Notes under the pieces: model-generated
What the model saw: only the letters and a program-made list of their open reading frames with translations
What the model was told of the DNA's origin: nothing
The model's database searches: none
Program-made: the position numbers and the translations under genes
Shown: piece after piece, positions 24,580-35,420 of the stretch
Numbering within the stretch: position 1 is the first letter of the stretch
How the letters are laid out: each line of letters opens with the position of its first letter
DNA from: Harmothoe impar
Taxonomy: Eukaryota; Annelida; Polychaeta; Phyllodocida; Polynoidae
Length of the DNA: 64,000 nt
Direction of reading: 5' to 3'
Assembly: GCA_947462335.1 (NCBI GenBank)
Contig: OX381705.1
Coordinates: 39,959,672 to 40,023,671, forward strand

Positions 24580-25165
24580 GGCATGAGGAGGGGGTACACG
24601 CAGTAGTGGTGGTAGCAGGAGGAGGGCGGGCTGTAGTAGTATGATGTCTGCAGGTAGGCAGGAGGAGGGGGTACACGCAGTAGTGGTGGTAGCAGGAGGA
24701 GGGCGGGCTGTAGTAGTATGATGTCTGCAGGTAGGCAGGAGGAGGGGGTACACGCAGTAGTGGTGGTAGCAGGAGGAGGGCGGGCTGTAGTAGTAGCATG
24801 TCTGTAGGTAGGCAGGAGGAGGGGGTACACGCAGTAGTGGTGGTAGCAGGAGGAGGGCGGGCTGTAGTAGTATGATGTCTGCAGGTAGGCAGGAGGAGGG
24901 GGTACACGCAGTAGTGGTGGTAGCAGGAGGAGGGCGGGCTGTAGTAGTAGCATGTCTGTAGGTAGGCAGGAGGAGGGGGTACACGCAGTAGTGGTGGTAG
25001 GAGGGGGAGGGCGGGCTGTAGTAGTATGATGTTTGCAGGTAGGCAGGAGGAGGGGGTACACGCAGTAGTGGTGGTAGGAGGGGGAGGGCGGGCTGTAGTA
25101 GTATGATGTCTGTAGGTAGGCAGGAGGAGGGGGTACACGCAGTAGTGGTGGTAGCAGGAGCAATG
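24580..25165. repeat. 77-bp minisatellite, about 7-8 copies
   Basis: Units of 77 bp repeat GGGGTACACGCAGTAGTGG and GGCGGGCTGTAGTAGTATG. They alternate between ATGATGTCTGCAGG and AGCATGTCTGTAGG variants. Because a whole unit is not a multiple of three, the frame rotates, giving long proline/tyrosine-rich open frames on the minus strand in more than one frame. These are artefacts and not a gene. Confidence 0.92.
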
Positions 25166-25690
25166 GCAATGGCACCGTCTCCAAGTATACAGAATTGTTA
25201 CTACATACATGATATAAAATAAAATGCTATCATATTTTATTCAACCTCTTGTTTCTCTGTGGTTACTTCATATAAATTCGGTATCCATATATAATTTTAA
25301 AGATAAGACAACAAGGTATTCAACAATTGAGGTACTTTTAAGATTTTTTTGCAAAATGGAATGCTTGGTGCCATGGAAACAGTAAACAAATATTCACAAA
25401 TTGCTTGGAGTTTTCCCACCTTTCTTCAATCAAATTGTGATACCAACCACAAAAATGGGTACTCACTCATTATAACCTCTCCAGACTTTGCAAAACTAAT
25501 TATAAAAATTATATGATTATCTTTCCAACGGGGCCATTTCGGCTACCTTATCTTATCTAGTTCCAACTATATCAGGGTTGAACATGCAACTGGATTGTCA
25601 AAAAATATGTGTTTTTCATGAGAAATTGTCATTGACTGAAGCTAAAATGCTGAAAACCACCCATTTTGCCATGCCTACAGAATAGCACTA
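25166..25690. other. AT-rich stretch without a gene
   Basis: I see no exon or structured repeat here. Confidence 0.5.
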
Positions 25691-25862
25691 CCGTATTCGA
25701 CGTAATAAGCGCACACCCCCTAATAAGCGCACACCCCCCGTTTTGGGCCGATTCTTATACTAGAAATAACCAAGAATTTCTCAATTTTTGATCCCAATTA
25801 AACTCTTAACTACTAAAAGGTGTCCATAATAATTTTTTAAGGGCTTATTACGTCGAATACGG
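25691..25862. mobile_element. Tc1/mariner-like MITE
   Basis: The inverted ends are near perfect: CCGTATTCGACGTAATAAGC on the left and its complement on the right. TA lies on both sides (25689-25690 and 25863-25864), the target duplication of the Tc1/mariner superfamily. At 172 bp it cannot encode a transposase. A second internal AATAAGCGCACACCCCC copy lies next to the left end. Confidence 0.87.
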
Positions 25863-25864
25863 TA

Positions 25865-26878
25865 ATCAATATTTGAACTCTAGGAATGAATATGCATGCT
25901 GGCATAATTTATTTGCAGCAAACACCATAAGTCCCAAACCACATGACATAATAGGAGCTTAGTCATGAAGGCTTATTTAAATGTTGGTATCTTGAGATGT
26001 ACATGGATGTACAGGAGTACCTGTTATCAATTCAGATTTTCCACTTAATTTATGTACTGAAGCATTATTATATCCTCTAATTCATTGGATGTGATCTATC
26101 AGACCTACCTGTGATGAAAATAATGACAATGTGCATACTTCAAATCAGATTTCGCCTAAAATAGAGTCAGCTGTGAAGAATATTGTGATCAAATTGTCTA
26201 AAAATGCCTAGGAATTGACTAATTGCGATGAAATTACCATTTTTTGACCAAAAAATACTGCAAAAATGCCTTTTTGTGAAGAAATCTGACTAAAATATTG
26301 GCTAATTGGATCTGGAAATAAAGTTCATACATTCTACATTGCCACTAAGAAAGAAAGGTGGAGAAAATACATCAAAATTATTAATATGCTTCACAAAATA
26401 GATGCATTCAATTTGTTGCATCTTGGCTGCTGGATCGAGGAGCACCTAGATAAAGTCCAATCTGTTCCCGACATGTGTGGTACCCAAATAGTGGTGCAAG
26501 TGTGTAAAGTCTTATCATGTAGTTTACAACTGGCTCCATGCGCCACAACTCCCCAGGTCAACATTTCATTTATACTTCACTTCAGGTTTTATTGGTGGTC
26601 TTATAGACTGACCCACAACCATCATTGCAGGTCTAACGAGAAGACTACTACCTTCGGCACTGGGGGTGCTATGTCAATAAGGTTTTGAAATATGTTGTCG
26701 GGATACTGATTCTGATCTGAAACTGAAAGTGAAAAAAAGACATGAACCACCAGCGCCTGCCTGTCCTACATCTCCATGGTCACACAGCCTTGACCCGGGC
26801 GGCACGGGGGAGTGGAGCGCCTCTGTTGTCATGCCCCATGGGCTGATGAGATAGCTTAAGCTCATATTCTCAAAATAT

Positions 26879-26883
<5 letters not shown>
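25865..26883. other. Stretch without a recognised gene
   Basis: AT-rich sequence with one open frame of about 100 codons on the plus strand (26386-26688). It has no recognisable motif and is not called as a gene. Confidence 0.45.

Positions 26884-26945
<62 letters not shown>
26884..26945. repeat. (AT)n microsatellite
   Basis: An alternating AT tract of about 62 bases directly abuts the foldback at 26947. Confidence 0.95.
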
Positions 26946-26946
<1 letters not shown>

Positions 26947-26947
<1 letters not shown>

Positions 26948-27060
26948 ACCAATAATGAATGGATATCAAGGCACGAGTGCCCTGTATCATCCGATATCGG
27001 CACAAGGCGCGTCCGATGATACAGGGCATGAGTGCCTTGATATCCATTCAATATTAGGTT
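26947..27060. mobile_element. Foldback element beside AT microsatellite
   Basis: Two arms of about 45 bases (ATGAATGGATATCAAGGCAC, then GTGCCCTGTATCATC, and their complement) face each other around a short centre with GATATCGGCACAAGGCG. This can form a long hairpin. It looks like a MITE or one end of a larger element; the AT tract may have grown at its edge. Confidence 0.7.
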
Positions 27061-27350
27061 TATTATACGATTTTCCGATTTAAATGTAAAAATTTATCTT
27101 AAAATCGTCATTTACCTTAATTTAGCCATTTTGAACAATTTACGCGAAGAGAAGCGGTGGACATGGGCGGCGCCATGTTGGTTTTGACATCACACCAACC
27201 CTGCTTGCTGATTGGTGGAGCTTATTTCAAATGGTCCGCAGTGTTAAAGTATACGACTGTACTCACGCCGCGCGACTTGCTGTTCTAATAACTAACCGCT
27301 CCCACAGTCATTTCCAGACCGTACCCGCGTTTTCCTCTCACTGTACCATG

Positions 27351-27418
27351 GTCGTTGTAGCTTGGCGGCTAGCGCGTCCAGCTCACACACCACAGGTACC
27401 CGGTTCGAACCTGAATGG
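27351..27418 (+). repeat. tRNA-like sequence with strong B box
   Basis: An A-box-like TAGCTTGGCGGCTAG (27358-27372) precedes a consensus B box, CGGTTCGAACCTG (27401-27413). The T stem does not pair properly, so this is more likely a pseudo-tRNA or SINE head than a tRNA gene. Confidence 0.45.
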
Positions 27419-27836
27419 ATACGTCGTATACAGACCCACAGAGCATGGTCACAGTACTTTTTTTGATATGCGTTTATATATGTTGAAATAAAAATCTGAC
27501 TTATTTTAACGAGTAAATAAGTTAAGTCCAACTTCTACCTTCATGATAAAAAAAATAAATTACATGGATCTTTGGAGAAATTACATGAAAAACAGTCCTT
27601 TCTTCCATAACTCGCTAAATACTGCCCCTACAGAGCAAATATACTTCTATTGGAGGAATAACTTGAATTTGGAAGACAGGAGCAGCTCTCTGTGACCAAA
27701 TGAAGATAGGCCGCTGCCCACAGGTGGCACAAAGACGGTACACTGTGAGGTTGGAGATTATGCTTGACCAGCCTGCAGCAGTAGGTGTGTCGGGTATTAC
27801 AAGCAGCTTGATATACCGCACACCGGGTGGACGTCA

Positions 27837-28113
27837 TTAACCACAGGCTAAAACAGAGATGTGGTGCAGATGGTCAGCAGGGCTTGTAAGTATGAGGGTA
27901 CAGGCCTGCCACTCTGGTGGACCGGTCATCTCTGCACATACACTCAGACTAGTTCTACACTAGAGCCATCTACTGCCTGAACAGTACACTACAGGTCTGA
28001 AGCAGTCTGCAGAGATGACCGGTCCACCAGAGTGGCAGGCCTTTACCCTAATTCTAACAGCCCTTGCCGACCATGCATCTCCACCACAGCTCTGTTTGAG
28101 CCTGTGTCATTAA
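27837..28113. repeat. Long inverted repeat, arms about 100 bp
   Basis: The left arm (27837-27935) and right arm (28008-28113) are inverted copies. The core GGCCTGCCACTCTGGTGGAC is identical, with scattered differences farther out. The spacer is about 72 bp. A transcript would form a long hairpin. No target duplication or transposon end was identified. Confidence 0.85.
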
Positions 28114-28777
28114 CACCTGGCACACAACCTCAGCACCACAGACATGTCTGTCCACCGCCGACATAGCCTTCTAATCTAACATACAATCCTCCTCTTACTA
28201 TCTGGTCCTCTCCTATTGGTTACGTTCATAACATCGCCTGCTTGACAATTCCACGCAGGTATCCACATTCTACGTGTAGCAGAGTTTGCGCCCTGACCCC
28301 AATCCCCAACTCACACCATCACCGCCTCACATTGCAGACAAATAATTACCGCTGGATATCTGGTTTGCCTTCTGATCCCGCAGGCGGCAGTGCGTCGGGC
28401 ACAATTATATTTAATTCGTGTGGAGTAGTTGGGTCGACACGCGGCTTGACAATTAATACCCAGTGCCGGCGGGTGGTGACGTGCGGGGGGCCGAGGGAGA
28501 GGACGACACGACACTTCCTGTAAGAGCTGTGATTCTGGGTGAGCTGCTCCAGACTGCACAGTGAGGCCATCCAGACCAGGTGAGATGGCGTTTGGGGTCT
28601 CCTGGGACCTTTAATGGTTGTACACCAACGAATGGGAATATGGGGACCTCTCGATGGGTGAACTTGTGTTGCTAGGCTAAAATCCAAAGGAATGTAGTGC
28701 AATGATTTGGCTTTATTTGGCTAGATCAGAGTTTTCAAATATCATAGGAGATTAGAAATGACGTATTTGACTTAGCT

Positions 28778-29045
28778 ATGTGCATGTATGTGTACGTATG
28801 TAAGTATATATGTATGTGTGTGTGTGTATGTATATATGCATGTATGTATGTATGTATGTATGTATGTATGCATGTATGTATGTGTGTATGTATGTACATG
28901 TACGTATGTATGTATATGTATGTATGTATGTATGTGTGTGTATGTATGTATGTATGTATGTGTGTGTGTATGTATGTATGTATGTATGTATGTATGTATG
29001 TATGTATGTGTGTATATGTATGTATGTATGTATGTATGTGGGTGG
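28778..29045. repeat. (TATG)n compound microsatellite
   Basis: About 265 bases of TATG repeats with TGTG interruptions end in GGGTGGGTGGG. The unbroken reading frames through it (Met/Cys/Val/Tyr or Thr/His/Tyr rich) are artefacts. Confidence 0.95.
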
Positions 29046-29589
29046 GTGGGATATGTGGTTAATGATACACCATGTCCAGGCAGTAAATAGGGTGAAGTCG
29101 CCATTGTCAAGTGGACTGCTCTACTGTAGCCCACCCCGTGGATAGCATGGCATGCACCATACCACGTGACCTGCAGCAATTGCCCGTAGACCAACCAGGC
29201 CAACATCATGCCGCACCCAATTTGTAACTTTCAAAACGGTGTCATGGGTGAATTAATCAAATCAATAGGAAGAGGACGGACCATCCTCCCCCGTATGACC
29301 CCACACCACGCGCAAGTCCCATTGTGCGTGAGGAGGTGCGAGCTGCACTAACACGCATTTCAATGACCGGTTGTCAAGACAACGCCTCCAGGAGCCAGGG
29401 CGCACAGAAGGGGCTCCTGGGGGACTCGGGGTTGTCAATGGGTCGCTGATGGAACTTCGGGAGCTAAGATGTGGTGAGCAGGTAGGAGAGACTCCCTCAT
29501 CCTCAGGTGCAGCTGGCGTGGGGAGGTGGATGGTACGTGTTCAGCTGGTACCCTAGCTGCACGTGTGTGGGTCAGCTGCTATATCCTGC

Positions 29590-30240
29590 TGCAGGGGGGC
29601 TACGTGTGTGGGTCAGCTGCAGGGGGAGGGGACCACGTGTGTGGGTCAGCTGCAGGGGGGGGGGGGTACGTGTGGGTTAGCTCCTACCTTGCTGCCGGGG
29701 GGGGGGTAGAGGGTACGTGTGGGGTCAGCTCCTACCTTGCTGCGGGGGGGGGGGGTAGAGGGTACGTGTGGGGGTCAGCTCCTACCTTGCTGCGGGGGGG
29801 GGGGGGAGGGTACGTGTGGGGGTCAGCTCCTACCTTGCTGCGGGGGGGGGGGGGGGTAGAGGGTACGTGTGGGGGGTGAGCTCCTACCTTGCTGCGGGGG
29901 GGGGGGGGGAGAGGGTACGTGTGGGGGTCAGCTCCTACCTTGCTGCGGGGGGGGGGAGAGGGTACGTGTGGGGGTCAGCTCCTACCTTGCTGCGGGGGGG
30001 GGGGGAGAGGGTATGTGGGGGTCAGCTCCTACCTTGCTGCGGGGGGGGGGAGAGGGTACGTGTGGGGGTCAGCTCCTACCTTGCTGCGGGGGGGGGGGGG
30101 AGAGGGTACGTGTGGGAGTCAGCTCCTACCTTGCTGCCGGGGGGGGGGGGGTAGAGGGTACGTGTGGGAGTTAGCTCCTACCTTGCTGGGGGGGGGGGGG
30201 GGTAGAGGGTACGTGTGGGGGTCAGCTCCTACCCTAGAGG
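29590..30240. repeat. G-rich minisatellite with poly-G runs
   Basis: About 12 units of roughly 45-60 bp share ACGTGTGGGGGTCAGCTCC and TACCTTGCTGC, each followed by a run of 8-14 G. Unit length varies mainly with the length of the G run. The array has strong G-quadruplex potential on the plus strand. Confidence 0.93.
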
Positions 30241-32758
30241 AGCAGTTTCTGTCCTCGGACGCTGCAGGCAATGGTCGTGTAGCGTGAGACCTGTACGATG
30301 ATGGATAGGTAGCGACGGCAACACGGCAGCACGTCAACGTGCCCAGCCAATAATGTCGGGCTGTCTGATAGCCCTCCTCCTTCCTGCACACACACATTCC
30401 CTGCTCCCTACCAACGCCACTGGCACCCCGCTCATTAATATACAACGACAGGCGAGTGTAATTCTGATTAAATGGCCGGGGCATTGTTTGCTGGTTAGAG
30501 GTCTGAATGGCTGTGTGGTGGGGGCAGCTATCACGTGTGTGAGACGGCTGACAGGCGCCGCACTGGGGAGGGGAGGCTCTGGGGTCTTGCAGGCCGTGAT
30601 GCCAGGTTCCGACCTTGCCAAGTCGGCTTGTGGTATGGTATTAAAATGAAGACAATAAGCGCTTGTAAACGTTCAATAAAAATTAAAGGTTTAATTTAGA
30701 GGCTATCTCTGCGTGCTACTTCCAGGCTATTTGTGTGTTAGCCTTTGTATTGCGTGAATAGCTTGCAAATATAATTAAAACAATGTGGCGTATACAAAGG
30801 GACATTCTGCTGAGCTGACAGTCTGTACCAAAACATATGCCCCTTATGTTATCTAGATAATCCTTACTTATTGTCTTAAACCTCAGGATACTACAGAAAC
30901 GTCATTCTATATTTACAGATTGACAGCTGATATGATATAGTGAAAGTAACCCTGTCCTCTCGTTGGATGGCCTTTGTCTGCTCCTTATAGGAAAATACAA
31001 ATAAGAAAGACAAAAACCTACCGAACGAAGATTACATACACATATTCTAATCCCATCTAGATGAGACTGTCTTGCCTGTCCCCATTATCCAGGAAACTTA
31101 GCAATACTTTAACGGAGTTGGCGTCGCCATCCCTGCACAATTAGATGCTGTATGCAATTGGCCCGACATCTAATCTTAATTCATAATCACATCAGCTGGC
31201 ATTGCTCTTCCTGTCGACTGGCCTTTACCTTCCCATACCCTTTCTTTCGCTTGAAATATTTGCTTGCCTCATTTCCCCCACTCGGCGGTACATGTATATT
31301 TTACCTCATGTGCAGACGTGAGAACGGGAGCGTGCTTTCTGCTTGCCGCTTTAATTAGTGCTGACAGATCCGGATGACTGTGATGACTTACAGCTACTTC
31401 CGGGTAGCCTGCTGTAAGGGGCTTCTAGGCGGCAATCACTAACAAGAAGGCGCCCTCCTCCCTACGGGCCTCTCAGATGATCAACATGCCCAGCTTTAAA
31501 ACGTCGTCCCAGGTCCTCCCACTCACCACCTCTGTCTGTGACAGGTTCTCAGTTATTGCTCCCCTGTAGGCTGATTTCACACATTGTCATATTTATGCCT
31601 TTTTATAGTAGCCCCATGGTGGCTGAGATGGGTTCCCGCTTCTTACATTATTCACTGACGGTGCTTAAACGAATGGCGGTATTCTAATACAAAAAGCCTA
31701 CGCTGTTATGTTAGAATTCAGATCTCGCCGTGCATTCTCCTCAGCTTGTCTGCCATAACCATATTATAGTAAAACGCTTGTTCAAAAGTTTTGCCACACT
31801 GATCAAGAATATCATACAGAGCAATACGCACATTGCGAATATATCATAATGTATAATAACAAATAAGGAATAGATGGCATAACTCAATATTTACTTCACC
31901 CCTAAAATTACAAAAGAAATCTCATTGTGGCTCTTATCTCACTAACTACTGTGTAATACATTATCCCTGTAACACTTGGTGTAATTCACATGATGTGGTT
32001 TAAGCAAATACTGATTTTCACAGAGAAGGGTGAAAATGTAATCCGCTAGTATCGTGTTCTCTGTCATAGTATGCTTTACTGCCTTAATCATTATCCGTGC
32101 CTCTGTAGGTGTGATAACCCGCCCATCAACACTCGCCTTAGGTCATATAGCTGCTTGCTGTGGTTGGAGTCGTCATTAAACATGTTGTAAGTCCATTACT
32201 GGGTCCTTGATCCCGTCAGCGGCTCCCCCGCAGGTGTGGCATGGATCAGGGCTTGCGCTCCTCGACCCATTAGGAACCTCTTATCTACAGGAGACGGTGT
32301 TGCCGCAGATATATGTTTTGGACCTTCACTAGTCGATACAGACAGACACCTATACATATGTAGATAGATTCTAGTTGTCTATGTACCCAGTGCGGATGTG
32401 AACAGGTTGGATGAGATGATGATAATGAACGCGACGTAATTGGGATGAGGCTATCCAACATGCATACATTACGCCAATTTTAATAGCTTAAGATAAAGAT
32501 GGGCAGGGGATTTAACAGCTGGTTTATTCAGGTATAGGTTACGAGACATTATATCCACGTGTTTGATATAAGAAATGGAATGGACATTAGCTGACATTAA
32601 TTGAATCAATAAACTGTGTTCCTGCTTTTGACAATTCTAGTATCACAGATGCTGGGATTGGAATGGAGGGTAAGGTAGGTGGACCGCGACTAAAACAAAT
32701 GGGGATGTTTTAGAAACAAGACAGCTTCTCTCTCATTTGCGCTTGTACTTACACAGCG
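30241..32758. other. Stretch without a recognised gene
   Basis: The first 400 bases are GC-balanced and the rest is AT-rich. I see no exon, RNA gene or repeat with clear borders. Confidence 0.5.
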
Positions 32759-32947
32759 GTGAATACGGTATTGGATTTTGCTGTAGAAGGACTGGCCCTT
32801 GTTTACTCACCCCCCCCCCCCCCCCCCCTGTACTGGGTTAAGCCATGTGCTCGCGTGGGCAAAGTAATGTTCCTTGTAATGAGTTTCTCCAGCCAACCTT
32901 CTCGACCCCCCCTCCCCATCCCCTCTCGCTACCCGCAACAAACCCAC

Positions 32948-32950
<3 letters not shown>

Positions 32951-33023
<73 letters not shown>

Positions 33024-33093
33024 ATGTATGTATGTATGTATGTATGTATGTGTGTATGTATGTATGTATGTATGTGTGTGTGTATACACACAC
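32951..33093. repeat. (AT)n then (TATG)n microsatellite
   Basis: About 63 bases of AT are followed by TGTG/TATG repeats and a short TGTGTATACACACA palindrome at the end. A poly-C tract lies at 32811-32828 upstream. Confidence 0.95.
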
Positions 33094-33906
33094 ACATTCC
33101 CCCTTTCGTTACGTCCTCCCCTTCCCTCCCCCATGCCCGGTTATCGGCAAGTACGTGACTGTGCACACACACTTACACCTGCAGGCACTGGGGCACACTG
33201 TCTCACCAGTCATCTCGGTACACATCGGGACGCACATAACCCTTCATGCAGCGCCCGTGAACCACAATTAAAGTGCCCCGGGCTGGGCGGGTAGGGCGGG
33301 CAGCAGGGCAGGCTGCCTACGTGCAGTGGTAAAGGAGGCCCGCCCCAGCCAGGCTCCTAATGTAGGCTGTTTTCAACCACCACCTGTAATTGAACCACTT
33401 TAAGCTGAGATCATCCTCCCGTAAAAGCTGAGACACGCGCAGCGGACACTTGTTGAATAAGCATTCCAAGGCTGAGGGATGGGCTACCGCCCTCTTCCCC
33501 TGTCGCCGCCATTGTAGGATGACGTGCTGGGGCAGCTTCCGCCGACCCTTACATCACACTTTTCTAATGGCGCGGGATGAGGACCCTGACAATGACAGAT
33601 ATCTCGCTTATTGTGAGCAATACGGCGGTGTTCTGGCTCAATACAACTTCTATGTATTATCTAGCTGTACCCAGAGTGAACAACGGACCGTTTAGCTAAA
33701 GGCAATGCTCCAGGGTAAAGTGGGGAGGTGCACACAGATGGACTGGTGCTTAATATATCAACCTGGGGATGTACGCCCTGGGATTTCTGCTGTGACAGAA
33801 ATCGGCGAGGGTTGGAGGGAAGCTGAGGGAGAAGGTGTGAGGAGGAGGAGAAGGAGTGGTGTGGAACAATGAAAATGGAATATTGAAACATGGCATCGCT
33901 TACATC

Positions 33907-34285
33907 AGTAGTATACAGAACTATGGCACTGTTTCTGGCAACACTAGTGGGCTAGTAGTATACTGAAATATGACACGGTTTCTGGCAACACTTTGGCTAG
34001 TAGTATACTGAAATGTGGCACTATTTCTGGCAACACTTTGGCTAGTAGTATACTGAAATGTGGCACTGTTTCTGGCAACACTTTGGCTAGTAGTATACTG
34101 AAATGTGGCACTGTTTTTGGCAACACTTAGGTTAGTAGTATACATAAATGAGGCACTGTTTCTGGCAACACTAGTAGGCTAGTAGTATACTGAAATGTGG
34201 CACTGTTTCTGGCAACACTTTGGCTAGTAGTATACTGAAATGTGGCACTGTATTTAACAACTCCTGATAGGTATACTGAAATGTG
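33907..34285. repeat. 45-bp minisatellite, about 8 copies
   Basis: Units of 45 bp with GGCACTGTTTCTGGCAACAC and TAGTAGTATACTGAAATG. Because 45 is a multiple of three, open frames run through the array on the minus strand. They are not genes. Confidence 0.92.
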
Positions 34286-34669
34286 ACGTTTTGTCAGACC
34301 ACACTTTATTCAGGCAAGAGAAATCAGAATGAAAAGGGTTATTGTAATTAATGGTCGAGCTACAGAGAGGGAACTTATGTAAAGGTTTATGATAATAGTT
34401 CAGACAATGAAGGGGACAGTTTTAAATGCAGAGAGCAGCGGTATTAACAGCGGTTGGCGTGGAGCTTGTGTTAGAGCGGAAGGGAGTGATGGAGAGATTT
34501 GGCTAGGGTCATGCAGAGATGCCGGGCATACTGGTGAGATAGGAGGTGGGCGGCAGGGAAGGTAGGTGGAAGACTCATAGCGGACTCATCCCCTATCTAT
34601 CATCACCCTCCTCACGCCAGTGATGATTCATTCAATTTACGCCTTGCTTCTTTATATATCGGCGTCGGG

Positions 34670-35060
34670 TAATAAGACCCCGTCTTGACCCCCGCGTCTA
34701 GCGACAATGGTCGGCTGGTGACGTGACAATGGGTGGTGCGCGCCGTGCCGTGCGCCTCCTCCACGGCACTGACTATTAGTCGGTGTGATGTGTGGATAAT
34801 GACGCCCCGGAGGCGCTGAGTTCCGGGAGGGGAGGGGTGAGATGATGGCTTAAGTTAACGTGAAGGCGTCGTGTTCGGCCGGGCGAGGCGAGGCGTCGGC
34901 CGACGTCGTTAGCACGGTAAGGTGTGGGTGTAGGCGGCGTGAGGGGATCGGGGTGTGGAGGCTGTGTGTCTCACACCCGTTATGACATCAATCACAGGCG
35001 GCCTGGGCGCGCCCCAAGGCTGGGCACCAATCAAGGCCGGCCCCCTCGGATCATTACCCG
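34670..35060. promoter_or_regulatory. CpG-rich segment, possible promoter or 5' exon
   Basis: This patch stands out from its AT-rich surroundings by many CpG pairs (GGCCGGGCGAGGCGAGGCG, CGGCCGACGTCG) and a donor-like ACG/GTAAGG near 34915. It could be a CpG island with a non-coding first exon, but there is no other evidence of transcription. Confidence 0.2.
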
Positions 35061-35362
35061 CTGATCGCCGACGGGTCCCTAATATCTTTACTCACTGCCC
35101 CGTGCGGACCACAGAGCCCTTCAGGTGCTGATGCCCCCCTGCCCGCGGTCATCTGTACCAGTTACACGTACTACTACACCCTCCCCTCCCAGCCACGCCC
35201 TCACTGCCTGCCTCTCCCTGCACGGTCCCACCCTCACTGCCACCACACCTGCACCAACTACACCTCTCTGGCACTGCATGATCCCACCAGAATCTAATGA
35301 TAATAGGGTTGTGTGCAATCAATATTCTATGATATAATACTGTTAGAGACCAATATTATGAC

Positions 35363-35420
35363 CATCAACATTGAATCAACATTGGCAATCATTTATCAAT
35401 GTTGATTCTGTGCCCACTGG
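35363..35420. mobile_element. Second copy of the ATTGAATCAAC palindromic element
   Basis: ATCAACATTGAATCAACATT faces AATGTTGATTC, with TGCCCACTGG at the end. The layout matches the copy at 7084-7150. Confidence 0.55.

Noticed and set aside
24449..25210. Proline/tyrosine-rich open frames of up to 253 codons
   Set aside because: They are translations of the 77-bp minisatellite; frames rotate with each unit, with no start context or domain.
26386..26688. 100-codon plus-strand frame
   Set aside because: No motif, AT-rich composition like its surroundings, and no splice or homology support.
27351..27418. Functional tRNA gene
   Set aside because: The B box is excellent but the T and acceptor stems do not pair, so it is listed only as a tRNA-like repeat.
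28772..29209. Thr/His/Tyr- and Met/Cys/Val/Tyr-rich open frames
   Set aside because: They come from the TATG microsatellite.
29526..30287. Glycine-rich open frames in three phases
   Set aside because: They are produced by the poly-G minisatellite; all three plus frames are open, which is typical of a repeat and not of a gene.
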